NCBI GenBank assembly: GCA_002245135.1
Contig: NGBS01000594.1
Span: forward strand, 94,670 to 158,669
Origin: Proteromonas lacertae
Lineage: Eukaryota > Sar > Bigyra > Opalinata > Proteromonadidae
Length of the DNA stretch: 64,000 nucleotides
Direction of reading: 5' to 3'
The notes beneath the pieces were generated by a model that saw only the letters and a list, made by a program, of their open reading frames with translations, did not search any database and had not been told where the DNA came from. How positions within the stretch are numbered: the first letter of the stretch is position 1; each line of letters starts with the position of its first letter. Made by a program: the position numbers and the translations under genes. Below, piece by piece: positions 11,627-23,665 of this stretch.

Positions 11627-13099
11627 ATTTCAATCCCAATATAATTTCTGGTGCTCTATAATATCTAGATACTAAATAAGGAGTGACGTCATTTGGACCA
11701 TCAGTAAATATTGCAGAACCAAAATCAGCTACTTGAATACTATTCTTTTCTTCATTAATCAGTATATTATCAGGTTTTAAATCTGCATGAATAATATTTA
11801 TACAATGGATGTGTTTCAACGCTGTGAATAATTGATAGCCGTATACTTTCACTGCATCTAAATGTAAGCCAACGTTTCTACCATATTTATTGAGTAATTC
11901 TCTTAAATTCATACTCATAATATTAAATACGATGCAATAATGTTTACGATATGAAAATGTGTCTAGTATTCTCATACAGTGCTTGTTATGCTGTAGATCT
12001 TTCTCTGAGATTAATTCGATTGTTTTTACTTCTTTCTCAGCTATAGATAAAATAAAATAAAATAAAATATATATTTATATTTATATACCTTCTTTTGTCA
12101 TTATTTCATTCGATCTTACTACTTTAATTGCGACATTAAAATTGTTATTCATTATATCTTCACACTTCAAAACTGTACTAAAAACACCTTTTCCAAATTC
12201 TCCCAGAACTCGATATCTATTATAAAATAATTCACCAACTCTACAAATATAATATCCTTCTTCATTGTCAAACATTTCTACATTGTTGTCATTTAATTGA
12301 ATATTGTTTGAATCATTCGTATTGCTTATATTAGGTAGATCGTCTGAGAACATATCGAATTCAATTGAAATATTATTCTATTTGATGATATATATATAAT
12401 AGAATAAGAATATACCTTTTCTTCCATTTTAATTTCTTCTTTTTTCATTTTTTCTTTTTCTTCTTTCACAGTTTCTGATTTCATTTCTGTATTTTTTACC
12501 GTTTCTTCTTCTTTAATATTATCCTCTTTTATCTCTTTTTCTTTTTCTTTTTCTTTTTCTTTTTCTTTTTCTTTTTCTTTTTCTTTTTCTTTTTCTTTTT
12601 CTTTTTCTTCGTTTGTTTGAGATAATAACATCAATAGTCTTTTTCTTCTTTCTTCCGCTTCTTTCTGCTTTTCTTCTTCATCTTCAAATAAACTAACATC
12701 TTCCAACGGACTGTCAGAATCGTCATTTTTATTGTTATTATTTGTAATTGATGTATGTGTCTGATTATTTTCATCATTTACTAAATTAGCTTGCTTCTCT
12801 TCTTCTTTCGGTTTATTATTATTATTATTATTTTCATTAGCTTTTGCTATTTCTTTTGAATCAACTTTTCTACGTTTTGAAGATCTACTTCTACTCTCAG
12901 ACCTATATGCATATAAATATATTAAAATATACACTCTACTTCTTTTAGAATGTGAATGATGTCTTCTATGGCTTTTATCACTGGAATAATGGGAATGGTG
13001 AGATCTAGAATGGTGCCTGTGATTCCCACGAGAATATTTATCCCTTCTTTCTATGCTTTTATCATTAATTTCACCTTCTTCATAATCTTCGTGTGACAT
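10956..13099 (-). CDS. PRPF4B: PRP4-type pre-mRNA splicing kinase
   Basis: Six exons: 12933-13099, 12416-12902, 12089-12377, 11624-12040, 11139-11471, 10956-11101; 612 aa. The N-terminal third is an RS/His-rich and Lys-Glu region with a long (KE)n run. The kinase domain starts near residue 270 (LGEFGKGVFSTV, then VAIKVVRS). Catalytic features are present: HADLKPDN, ADFGSA, the PRP4-specific activation loop DVTPYLVSRYYRAPE, and [22 protein letters not shown]. In other eukaryotes PRP4 kinase phosphorylates PRP6/PRP31 during tri-snRNP activation. The large number of introns here fits a need for it. Intron 1 (12903-12932) is 30 nt and open in frame, so retention would add ten residues. Confidence 0.93.
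12530..12612. repeat. Hexanucleotide microsatellite encoding (Lys-Glu)n
   Basis: An uninterrupted CTTTTT-unit run of about 13 units on the plus strand, read on the minus strand as alternating Lys-Glu in the PRP4 kinase N-terminal region. Units are multiples of three, so length changes stay in frame. Confidence 0.85.
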
Positions 13100-13155
13100 T
13101 ACAAAATATTACCAAAATTACCAATTAAATTACTTATAGTTATTTTTGAAAATTC

Positions 13156-13667
13156 ATGTCAATACAAAGACCTTCATCTATGCCATCTGATGATGTTGAT
13201 GTCAGAGAAGAAGATCAATTGCAATTAAATGAGTTTGGAGCAATAAATTCAAGACTTTTTGAGATTAGAGATGATATGAAAGAATTAAAGGTATTAATTA
13301 CTTTATTTATTTTTATAATCAATACAGAAACAAATTGATTCATATACTGATGCAGTTGATGAAATTCCTCTAATTGAAGAAGGTGATGATAGTTTATTGT
13401 ATATGGTTATGAATTATTATCTTTTGATAGGTTAAATATAGGTGATGGGTTCATATTTAGCAATGAAGATGAATTAACAACATTTTTAGAAGAAAAGATT
13501 GATGTATAAATATACCTTTATTCATATATAATAATAATTTGAAATAGCAAATGAAAGCAAAGTATAATTCTTTTCATGAAGAAGAACAAGCTATACTTGA
13601 TAGACAAAAAGAGTTGAAGGTTATATTATATGGTAGATTTGGTAGATCAATTAATTTAGAAGCGTAA
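13156..13667 (+). CDS. PFDN4: Prefoldin subunit 4
   Basis: Four exons: 13156-13290, 13328-13398, 13431-13503, 13548-13667; 132 aa, the usual length. REEDQLQLNEFGAINSRL opens the first coiled-coil helix. IGDGFIFSNEDEL forms the beta-hairpin region and matches prefoldin 4 (IGDVFISHSQEE in human). The second helix ends ILYGRFGRSINLEA, the diagnostic C-terminus. Prefoldin is a cytosolic hexamer delivering actin and tubulin to CCT. It is divergent to the PRP4 kinase gene, with start codons only 57 bp apart. Confidence 0.92.
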
Positions 13668-13944
13668 ATAAAAAAGATATTCCTTTTAATTCTTTTTTTT
13701 ACTTATCATTTGTTTGTTATGTTTAAAAACAGAATATCTATGTTTATGTAGTATTCATATAAACATATATATTTAAATAATGTATATACAATGATGTTAT
13801 GATAGTTTTTACTATAAATGGGTGTAAAAATGATTTTTCATAACCCAGTCAAATGGGTTAGCCAAAATAGTCCAACATAAATTGCATTTTATATTTTATC
13901 AGTCTACAGTATAAAAAAGGTAATTTGTGAATGCCTTGAATATA

Positions 13945-14986
13945 ATGAATGAAGGTATTTTCATTATAGATTTTTTAACTAGATTCAACGTCGAGAAATT
14001 ATATTAATTATACATGTCCTGCTACTCTAGAGGAGGTATAATATATTTATACATAAATAATATAATAGAAAAAAGAAGTAGAAGAAACTCACTTTGCCTA
14101 TGCAGTAAAAATGAACGATTATACAAACTATACATCAAGATTTAGTCAAAATGATGATTATGGTTATGAATTAAAGAAAAGATCTAAATTTATGAGTGGT
14201 AGAGATTGGTCCTGTGAGTTTTGCACTTTCATAAACAAAGCTGGTTCAACCGTGTGTTTAATTTGTGGTGCAGCCAATCCATATATTCTAGAAGCTAATT
14301 CTATTCTAAATGATAAAAGTTGTACAGATAGTTTAATTGAAGGAAGTTTAATTGACTGTAAAGATATGAGAGGAGTGTGGTATCCTTCTAAAATCATTAG
14401 AAAAAATGGAAGTGAGATATTAGTCCATTTCAGAGGTTGGAGGAATGAATTTGATGAATTAATTTATACGAAAGATCCATTTTATGAAAGTCGAATAGCT
14501 GATTATGAAATGATGAAAAATGAATATCCATTACATAAATATACAATACAATACTACAGTAAAGATAAGATAGAAAAATATTTGAAGATGATGGAAAAGA
14601 AAGAGAATGAAACAATAGAAGATAAATATCCAATGGGTAGTAATGTTTATATCGAAATACATGATAATGATATATATGAATATAAAGTGATTGGAATAAA
14701 TGAAATGGAAAGAACATTAGATTTAATACATAATAAAGAAGTTATAAACTCAGTTCCAGTGAATTTAGTTCGTTCTGAAGCTGATATAGATAAAACTGCT
14801 ATAATACACAGAAATAAAGAAAATAATGAATTAAATTCAATTACTATAAACACTTCTAGGCTCGCTATTTCTTGTGATAGTAATGTTGATAGAGCCACTA
14901 ATTCCATGATAGGTGATTTGAATAAGCAAACAGTTTATTCAAACGAAAATGTAAAAGATTGTGGATATACTACATATATATTCTGA
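13945..14986 (+). CDS. RanBP2 zinc finger + Tudor-like protein, member B1
   Basis: Three exons: 13945-13954, 13983-14035, 14069-14986; 326 aa. The 10-nt first exon (MNE plus one base) is needed to place an in-frame ATG before YTCPATLEE. An internal ATG at 14111 is the alternative. Domains: RanBP2 finger DWSCEFCTFINK...CLICG; Tudor-knot-like DMRGVWYPSKIIRKNGSE and VHFRGWRNEFDELI; second beta module; tail TNSMIGDLNKQTVYSNEN. Nearly identical to member B2, 1286 bp downstream, including the 33-nt intron. Confidence 0.78.
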
Positions 14987-15267
14987 TAATAATGTCATTA
15001 AGTTTTTCTTTTTATCTCCGCATACTTGATAAATATTTAATATGTATATATATATATGAGATATACATTTTTTTGATATGTTTATTGGTGTGTGTTATTT
15101 TATTCATAAACTGAAGATAATTTATATTCACTATTTGAAATATTGATTGTCAACTATAAGTAGATTAACTCAACAATATTATTCAATTTTACACTAAAAA
15201 TGGTTTATCGAAAAAATATCTAAAACCAACCAACTACGTTATTTTATTTGTTCTTACAACTAAATGA

Positions 15268-16200
15268 ATGGATAATACCAAAGATAAAAAAAATTATACT
15301 TGTTCTGCTACTCTAGAGGAGGTATAATATATTTATACATAAATAATATAATAGAAAAAAGAAGTAGAAGAAACTCACTTTGCCTATGCAGTAAAAATGA
15401 ACGATTATACAAACTATACATCAAGATTTAGTCAAAATGATGATTATGGTTATGAATTAAAGAAAAGATCTAAATTTATGAGTGGTAGAGATTGGTCCTG
15501 TGAGTTTTGCACTTTCATAAACAAAGCTGGTTCAACCGTGTGTTTAATTTGTGGTGCAGCCAATCCATATATTCTAGAAGCTAATTCTATTCTAAATGAT
15601 AAAAGTTGTACAGATAGTTTAATTGAAGGAAGTTTAATTGACTGTAAAGATATGAGAGGAGTGTGGTATCCTTCTAAAATCATTAGAAAAAATGGAAGTG
15701 AGATATTAGTCCATTTCAGAGGTTGTAAGGATGAATTTGATGAATTAATTGATATAAACTGTCCATTTTATGAAAGTCGAATAGCTGATTATGAAATGAT
15801 GAAAAATGAATATCCATTACATAAATATACAATACAATACTACAGTAAAGATAAGATAGAAAAATATTTGAAGATGATGGAAAAGAAAGAGAATGAAACA
15901 ATAGAAGATAAATATCCAATGGGTAGTAATGTTTATATCGAAATACATGATAATGATATATATGAATATAAAGTGATTGGAATAAATGAAATGGAAAGAA
16001 CATTAGATTTAATACATAATAAAGAAGTTATAAACTCAGTTCCAGTGAATTTAGTTCGTTCTGAAGCTGATATAGATAAAACTGCTATAATACACAGAAA
16101 TAAAGAAAATAATGAATTAAATTCAATTACTATAAACACTTGTGGTGAAACATTTTTATTTAATCCAACACTTCATTCAGATACAAATTTAGAAATGTAA
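15268..16200 (+). CDS. RanBP2 zinc finger + Tudor-like protein, member B2 (tandem duplicate, changed ends)
   Basis: Two exons: 15268-15321 and 15355-16200; 299 aa. About 840 bp is nearly identical to B1, intron included. Two parts differ. A short patch (GCKDEFDELIDINCPF versus GWRNEFDELIYTKDPF) carries nearly all the internal substitutions. The last 20 residues have no family tail: after SITINT the frame reads CGETFLFNPTLHSD to a stop. The 5' exon is unspliced, unlike B1. So the duplicate has new start and end sequence. Function may differ because the conserved tail is lost. Confidence 0.75.
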
Positions 16201-16451
16201 ATTAGTTATGGATAATAATATTTCCATGTATTAGCATTAATTTATGCTAATATTTAAGATGTAAATAATATTTATGAATTTTTAACATAATGATTGTTAA
16301 TTGTTGAACTACAACAATCAGTATCATAAAATAGTTATTGACACATAAGTTAAAGAGTAGCTCTGTTTATAAGAAATTTTAGAAATATAAAATTGGTTAA
16401 CCAAAAATAAAAAACGATATTAATCTTTTATTTTGATTTTTCTATTGATAA

Positions 16452-17478
16452 ATGAATGGAGGTATTATTCATGTAGTTTATATTGACTAGATTCAGCGTT
16501 GGGTAGTAGAATCTGTAATGGCTATGCTGGTACTATAGAAGAAGTATAATGTCATTTCTATTTATGATAATTTAATAGCAAAAAGATGAAGAAGAGAAAC
16601 ATTATGCCTATGCAGTTTGTACCGAAAATCAAAAGAATTATATATCTCCTTTTTGTCAATTTGATGAACATGGTTATATTTATAAAGAAAAATTCAAAGT
16701 AAGATTCCCAGATTGGAAATGTGAAATCTGTCCTCATAAAAATCAAGGTCTTTTAACATCATGTCTTTATTGTGGTGCAGCAAGGCCATTAATACTTGAA
16801 CCTCATCCACTGAAGAAATTTTTAGATAGTTTAAAGCCAGGAAGTCTATTTGATTGTAAAGATATGAGAGGAGTATGGTATCCAGCAAAAGTTATTGATA
16901 GAAGTGGGAATGACTTATTAGTTCACTTCAGAGGATGGAAAGACTGTTTTAATGAAATAATCGATTTAAAAAACCCTGAAACTTTAAATAGAATTGGAGA
17001 ATATCATGATTATAAGGATGAATATGGTTTATATTTATATACTAAACAATATTTTAGTAAAGAAAGACTAGAAAAATTTCTAGAAGCTCCAATGAGGTTA
17101 ATTAGAAGTAAAACTCATAAAGAGTCATCACCAATATTACATTATAATAGTGCAGCTGATGATATGAGTAGATATACACAACCAATAAAGGAAGAAAGCA
17201 AAGCAACAAAATTAACACACTCAAAACCTGTGAAAACTAAAACTAATAGAGAATTAACACCTACAATTGCTATACAACAACTTACACAGCCAATTATTAT
17301 GAATCAACCAATAGAACCAATTATTATGAGTGGATTTACTCCTACTGATGCTGTTGAACAATCAACACCTACAATTGATGTAGATGAATCAACGCAACAA
17401 ATAGAACAAGAGAAAATAGCTGATGAATTTAATGATTCTTCAACTAGTGATTTGCATTTATGCTCTGTTAGCTCGTAA
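16452..17478 (+). CDS. RanBP2 zinc finger + Tudor-like protein, member B3, with Thr/Pro/Gln-rich tail
   Basis: Three exons: 16452-16461, 16491-16543, 16579-17478; 320 aa; introns of 29 and 35 nt placed as in B1. The finger is DWKCEICPHKNQ...CLYCG. The Tudor-knot-like core is clear (DMRGVWYPAKVI, HFRGWKDCFNEIID, YGLYLYTKQYFSKERLEKF). After that the second beta module and the family tail are absent. They are replaced by about 115 residues of low-complexity Thr/Pro/Gln/Glu repeats (TPTIAIQQLTQPI and variants). Probably a functional but restructured paralogue. Confidence 0.72.
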
Positions 17479-17664
17479 GATTAGTTGTAAATAATGTATA
17501 TATATATATAAGCAACCTATTTTAATGTATTTTTGAGGATTTTTATAAATATATTCGTTATTTTGAATTTTAAAATGAAATTTATTCGTTTTAGTCTAAC
17601 ATTTTTTTTTTGTATGTAATTAATGGATTCTCTTCTTTAAAAGAATCCTAACTAGTCGACAATA

Positions 17665-19054
17665 ATGACTTACCAAGCATCTATCGAAGAAGTATCTCTA
17701 TTATTATTTTATTCTACTCTAGATTAAAATCAATGAAGAAGCTCTATTCTTATATTATTATAAATCAAATTATTTATCCAAAGAAGATGTAAAAATAGAA
17801 AGACAAAATGAAGAAAAATATAAGTTAGACTATTCAGTTCCCTCTGGTACTTTGAACAACCCTTTTGTATATGAAATATCAGAAGAACGTACAAATTTTA
17901 GTTTAGTACCAAATACAAAGACTTATAGTTCATTGTACGAAAATGAGGAACATAACTATGAAAAGATGGTAATAAATGGTGATACATATTCCGTTAAAAT
18001 TGGCACACAACATCCTGAAGAAGTTGAGAAAATTAAATGTGAAAAATGTGATACATTATATTCAAAATACGATTATAAAGCATGTCCATTTTGTAATATT
18101 GACAGTATAACAAGCAATAATAATGATGAAGAAATATCAGATATTAATACATCAGAGACAAATGACATAGATGAAAAAATAATTGAAAAAATAAAGGAAA
18201 ATTATACTTCAAATTGTGTTGAAAAGAATGATGATGGGGGTTATGAGAAAAAGGAAATAATAACTAATAAAAGATGGATGTGTAGTTTTTGTTCTTATTG
18301 GAACTTAAAAAATTCAATAACGTGTGAAGTTTGTGGTACTTTTAATAATTATAATAATAATAATTTCAATTTCAGTGATATTGTTGAAGGTAATTTAATC
18401 GATTGTCGAGATCTAAGAGGTAAATGGTATCCAGCAAAAGTGGTAAAAAGATTTGGAAAAAATGAAATAATAGTTCATTTTAGAGGATGGATAAGTGATT
18501 TTGATGAAGTTATTAATTTAGATAATAGTAATAATGATTTATCTAGAATTTGTGAGTATGAAAAGAATAAAAATAATTATGGTTTGCACTTATATACTAT
18601 TCAATATTTTAGTAAAGAAAAAATATTGAAATTAATTAAAGAAATATATAATTATGATTATGATGATGAAAGTATTTATTACAAAGATAGAAGTGTTTAT
18701 TTCTTTCAAGATTTAGAATCATATGAATATAAAATAATTAGGTATAATAAAAATAGTCGAACTTTAGATTTGAAGACCAATAATGGAATATTATATGATG
18801 TTCCAACTACTATGATTTCATTGGATGAAAAGAAGGGCAGGTGTGTTTTACAGAGATATCATGTCACTGAAGAGGAAAAAGAGATTAGTGAGGAAGAACA
18901 ACCGTCTAGAATTGTTGTATCAAACCAAAGTAATATTGATCTTGCTACTAATAGGTTTATTAGCAATTTCAGTAGAACAACTATTTTCAAGAATGATGAT
19001 GATGAAGAGTATAAGAAATATGTAAATAATATATTCTTTGAATACTATTTGTAA
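17665..19054 (+). CDS. RanBP2 zinc finger + Tudor-like protein, member B4 (two zinc fingers)
   Basis: Two exons: 17665-17691 and 17723-19054; 452 aa; 31-nt intron at the family position (SIEE then IKINEEALF). Two zinc-binding clusters: CEKCDTLYSKYDYKACPFC and the RanBP2 finger RWMCSFCSYWNL...CEVCG. Then Tudor-knot-like DLRGKWYPAKVVKRFGKNE and VHFRGWISDFDEVI, a second beta module (YYKDRSVYFF...YDVPTTMISL) and the tail ATNRFISNFSRTTIFKND. The longest member, with an acidic Asn-rich linker between fingers. Confidence 0.78.
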
Positions 19055-19152
19055 TGTGATTTATTTATAAACACTTCATTTCCCTCCAAAAATTGTGAAA
19101 AAAGCTTGGCTTGATATCAATTTTCTCTTCTATTATCATAGCCAAACATTTA

Positions 19153-20719
19153 ATGGACGATATTTATCGTTTAAGCACTATTGTTGACACTCCAAAATAT
19201 CACAAAGATAAATTATACAATATTGTATGGGATATACCAGCAAAACTGCCAGCTTTAATTTGTGACCTTAAAGATTTGTCGATTGAGTACTATGAGAAGT
19301 ATCTAAATTACAGAACATCAGATAAGATCAGTGTACTGTATTTTACAACAACTCAAAATTGTGTATGGTATAAAATATTTTCATATATTCATATAAAGTG
19401 CAATTATTAGTCTTAGTGATACTGAACCATTTACTCATGAATCAATATATAGATACAAAAAACAAAGAAAATGTAAAATTAAAATAGATCCTTTTAACTC
19501 GTCAGTTGCTTTAGCTTATGTATATCTAATATTTAATAAGATAATATATTAATATATTTATATAGTTCTGTAGTATGAAAGTTACAGGAGAAGAAAGAAT
19601 AAAATATACAAAAGATATATATTATGGTTGTTGTAAATGTTTAGAAATGTCAATAACAGCAGAAAATGGATTAGAAGGTTATATTTATTGTGAAGAATGT
19701 TGTTTAACATATCATTGGAAATGTGAAGGTTTTTGTTCTTTGCCTTTAGATTCACAATGTGAAAATTATAAATATGTCTGTAATAAATGCCGGTTATATG
19801 TATATATAATGATAATAATTGTTTATTTTTATTTTATTCCTTATAAAAATTATCTTTTTTTTATTTTTTCTTATAATTTTTAACTTACTTTTATTGTTTT
19901 TTTTATTTTAATAGTATATTAAACATCCTGACAGAATAGGTAAAAATAGTAATTATCTTCTAAGCCAAAACATTGGTAAACAAATTCAATACAGTTATCG
20001 TATTCCTGAATATCACATCGGCTGTTTATATGAAGTAGTTTGGGATAAAAGAAAGGTATATCCAGGTATTATTTGCAGATGTAAAGAATTAACAATAGAA
20101 GCATTTGAAAAGTATTTAAGTAGTGATATTGAGAAGAAAATACCAATTATATATTTTTGTGCAAAATATCCTATATAGTATATATATTATATTTTTAATT
20201 ATTTTTAATAGTGGTGTTACTTCATATGATGATTTAGTTTCATTCAATCACAATAGTATAAGTATTTATAGAAATAAACACACGAATAAAAAAGATTTAT
20301 CTGAATTTCAATCAGCTGTAACAACAGCATTTGTATATTTTATTTATTTATTATTTTGTTAGTTTTGTAGAGGTATAGAAGTATTAGATAAAAGGCTGAA
20401 TTATCTAAGTGAAGATAAAACAGGATGTTGTGGTTGTTTTTCTATCAATATTGATGTAGATAAAGATGGATTAGATTCTTATGTTTATTGTGATGAGTGT
20501 TTGTTGGCGTATCACTGGATATGTGCTGGCTATACTGAAATACCTGAGGATTATGAAGATCCTGAATTTAAGTATATTTGTAAACGGTGTATTGATAAAG
20601 TATATATTTATATTATTTATATATAGCAAAATAAATTGAATAACGAAGAGAATATGAAAAGAAAACATGAAGAAGGAGGAAATGTAGAGAATTCAAATAA
20701 AAAGAAAGTTGTAATATAA
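19153..20719 (+). CDS. PWWP-PHD-PWWP-PHD chromatin-reader-like protein
   Basis: Seven exons: 19153-19367, 19411-19519, 19566-19799, 19915-20177, 20212-20332, 20363-20599, 20627-20719; 423 aa. Two tandem units each hold a PWWP-like barrel (LYNIVWDIPAKLPALICDL; LYEVVWDKRKVYPGIICRC) and a PHD finger (CCKCLEM...CEECCLTYHWKC...CNKC; CCGCFSI...CDECLLAYHWIC...CKRC). The introns inside the two PWWP domains share position and phase, so the gene arose by internal duplication. It ends in a Lys-rich tail. PWWP domains usually bind H3K36me nucleosomes and PHD fingers bind H3 tails. The domain calls are by motif, and the PWWP call is the less certain. Confidence 0.72.
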
Positions 20720-20932
20720 TTAGTTATTGTCATATTATATACATGCATACCATTTTTATACTTTAATTCTCATTGTAGTAGTTTTTAATTTTTTATTACT
20801 TTTTCATACACCCACTTCAAATTTCCATAAACCAAATTTTAGAAATTTACTTCGTTTGTGATTTATAGCAATGCTGTATGTTTAGATCGTTTAATGTTTG
20901 TTAGAAACAAAAATTGGAATAAATCAAATGCA

Positions 20933-21739
20933 ATGAATAGCCAGAGTAGCTATTTTTCAAGTCAGAACATTGAAGAAGTATAATTATGGTTTATTTTATT
21001 CTATAGATAATTCAAAACAGTGAACTATCATCAAAATCACTGATTGAGAGTTTATCATCACAAGGCTGTGAACCTATGAGTAGATGCAGTTCATTTGGTC
21101 AAAACAGCAAATGTAGTGATTGGTTTAATTACAATGAGGAACTAGAACATAAAGAATCTGTAAGGAATAATCTAGAAGGTTTTAATATTTTATAATTATG
21201 TAATTTGCAGCTATTAAAGATTCAAACGAAGAGATTAAGAACAGTCAAATAAATGGATTGAAAATATTGGATGAGGTGAAAGAAAATCTGAAAATTGAAA
21301 GAGAATTCCTCAATTCTTTCAGTAGAATGTTAATGAACGAAATGGATGAGTTTGAAAGTAATATATATATATATATATAATAATAAATAGAAAAAAAGAA
21401 TTTAAAAGATGAAAAACTAATATCTGCATTATCTTCAATTTTAAATCTGTTAGAAAAAGTAGAATATTTTCATTTTTTAAATAGATGAATGAGAATATAG
21501 CAATATTGAAAGACAAAGTAAACTTCAAACCAACAACAACAACAACAACAACAACAGCAAAGACAGAAAGAATTGAAATTGAAATTGATTCTGAAGAACA
21601 AATAGATTCATATAAAAGGAAGTTATCAGTAGATAACGAATATATGAGTAAAGTGACTGAATTAATAAAGAAAGCGAGAAAAAGAGGAGAAAATGAGATA
21701 AATGAGGAGAATGAGTCTGAAGAGGATTTATTATGGTAA
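20933..21739 (+). CDS. Coiled-coil protein with Thr tract, unknown function
   Basis: Five exons: 20933-20977, 21007-21178, 21211-21357, 21391-21458, 21485-21739; 228 aa. The middle (LKILDEVKENLKIEREFL through LNLLEKMNENIAILKDKV) is predicted helical coiled coil. An (ACA)n poly-Thr run follows near 21531-21555, then an acidic Lys-rich C-terminus ending EEDLLW. Four introns of 26-33 nt. Not recognised. It converges tail to tail with SNW1, 83 bp away. Confidence 0.6.
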
Positions 21740-21822
21740 ATAAATATTTATATATATATAATCTATGTGTATGTGTGTTTCCTATAAATATAAAACAATT
21801 TTTATAACATAATAATTGATAA

Positions 21823-23586
21823 TTAAGAACTTGATGAACTAGAATCACTACGTTTATGGTGTTTATGATGATGATGATGTTTATGATGATGTGATGAAGA
21901 ACGATCTCTCTTATGAGATGATCGTGATCTTGATCTTGATCTATTATTATTTATTCCTTCATTATTATTTTTATTATCATCATCATCATGTTTTACATCA
22001 TATTCAAATTCAACTGGTTTACTTCTAGGCTTATTATCATTACTATTACTATCATTTGTTCCACTAAAAGACTTATCTGGTACAAATTTCGATGAATTTT
22101 TCAATTTGTTATACAGTTCTTCACTATTACCTTCATCATTATTCTCAACATGTGGCTTAAATAATCCTTCATTCTTTTCAGCAAACAACGGCTTGGAGTA
22201 TAAATCATACTCATCTTCATTAGCAAAACCGCTATCAATGCCAGAACTTTGATTAAATAATCTCTCATCATATCGGCTTCCTAATGTACCTTTACCTATT
22301 GGAATACCTAAAGCTATCTTCTCACTAATATCTCTTTCGTGATCTCGAGTGGTTTTTGACTTTATTCCTTTTGCTTCTAATCTCATATCTTTTTCTCTTT
22401 CTTTAGTCCTATCATATCTTATTCTCTCTCTCTCTAAAAACTCTTCTCTTTCTTCTTTACTCATTTTTTCAAGTACATTTTTGTCAGTACTTCTTATACC
22501 ACTATGTACACCAGCAGCTCGTTTTTCTCGAGCTTCTTGAGCTATCCTTCTCAATCTATCCTCTTCGTCTTCCTTTTCTTTAACTTTTAATTTGTTTGCT
22601 AGTTTATTTCGATCTTTGACTGATTCTCTACTTACATTGTAAGCTACTTGCATTGCTTCTGAAAATTCAGCAAATTTGTCATTTATAACAGGCTATATTA
22701 ATATAATACATAAATATACTTCCAATAATCCTCTACCATCAGCTGCCAATCTCTTATCCAACGGAATTGTATATCCTTTCGCATTTTTCCAATTACTTAC
22801 ACAAGGAGGTATCTTCCAATCTAATTGATCTTTTGCTGATATTTTACGTGGTGGAGAGTGTAATACTGGAGCTGGAGGAGAAGGAGGTCCTGCTGGAACC
22901 TTCTTATGTCTGAATTTGGGTGGTTCTAAGGGATCTACTGGTGCTTCTACCATTCTAATTATTCTCTGTTGTTTAGGTTGATTGGTTATTGCATCTGTTG
23001 GTGTATATCGTATATATTTTGCATCATTCAAATTATCAGTTGTGGATTTGGTAGATTTCTTAGCTGATGTGATTTTTCCTTGTAATATCTATTAATATAA
23101 ATAGAAAAGATAATAAAAATACTTTTTGTAAAGCCATTTTAGTTGATTCTGTATTATCATCAATTTCTTTTGATGTAGGTTTCATTAAACGAGTTGCAGC
23201 TATTAATAACAAATTATAATATAATAACAATACTAATCTCATTTTTACCTTGATATTTGACTATTGATTTGACATTTTGTTCTTCGCTTAAAACTCCACT
23301 TACTTGAGATGTTTTACCTGGTCTTCCCATATTTAAAGGATATTGTACTACGTGAATTTCAGGAAAAGCACCACCATCACCATAATCTTGAATGGCTCTT
23401 GGAATGTAACCTTTACGATTTCCATATGGTGGTATTTTTTTATTTAACATATCTGTTGCAGATACTATTGGGTTCTTTGTTAGAATTACTTCAGATCCAC
23501 CACTATAAATATTTTGAGGTGCTGGGAGCTTTCTACACCAGATGATTATAAATAAAAATGTTATACAAAGCAATGCTGGCCATCAT
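21823..23586 (-). CDS. SNW1: SNW-domain spliceosome/transcription coregulator (SKIP/Prp45)
   Basis: Five exons: 23567-23586, 23249-23532, 23123-23199, 22720-23088, 21823-22692; 539 aa, the family's usual size. Landmarks: PPYGNRKGYIPR and DYGDGGAFPEIHV at the N-terminus, YIRYTP, PLEPPKFRHKK and PPSPPAPVLHSPPRK, then the SNW core DWKIPPCVSNWKNAKGYTIP with DKRLAADGRG. Helical DRLRRIAQEAREKR and DISEKIALG follow, then DERLFNQSSG. The C-terminus is an RS/His/Ser tail. SNW1 is a component of the activated and catalytic spliceosome. Introns are 27-49 nt. Confidence 0.94.
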
Positions 23587-23665
23587 AAGAGAAGAAATTC
23601 AAAAAGTAATTTTTTGATCAAGTCAAATCGAGCCAAACTATTCAAAAATTTGAAAATAAAAAAAG

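Noticed and set aside
14111-14111. ATG at 14111 (and 15397) as the start of members B1 and B2
   Set aside because: Family comparison shows a 5' exon ending in a TLEE/SIEE-type block, and an in-frame upstream ATG is reached by a 28-nt intron (B1) or directly (B2). The downstream ATG remains a possible alternative.
14164-16139. Minus-strand open frames opposite B1 and B2
   Set aside because: They mirror the coding strand, are duplicated only because the genes are, and have no domain or start context.
16864-17478. B3 as a pseudogene lacking its zinc finger
   Set aside because: The frame is open far upstream, and splicing 16462-16490 and 16544-16578 gives a complete start and finger.
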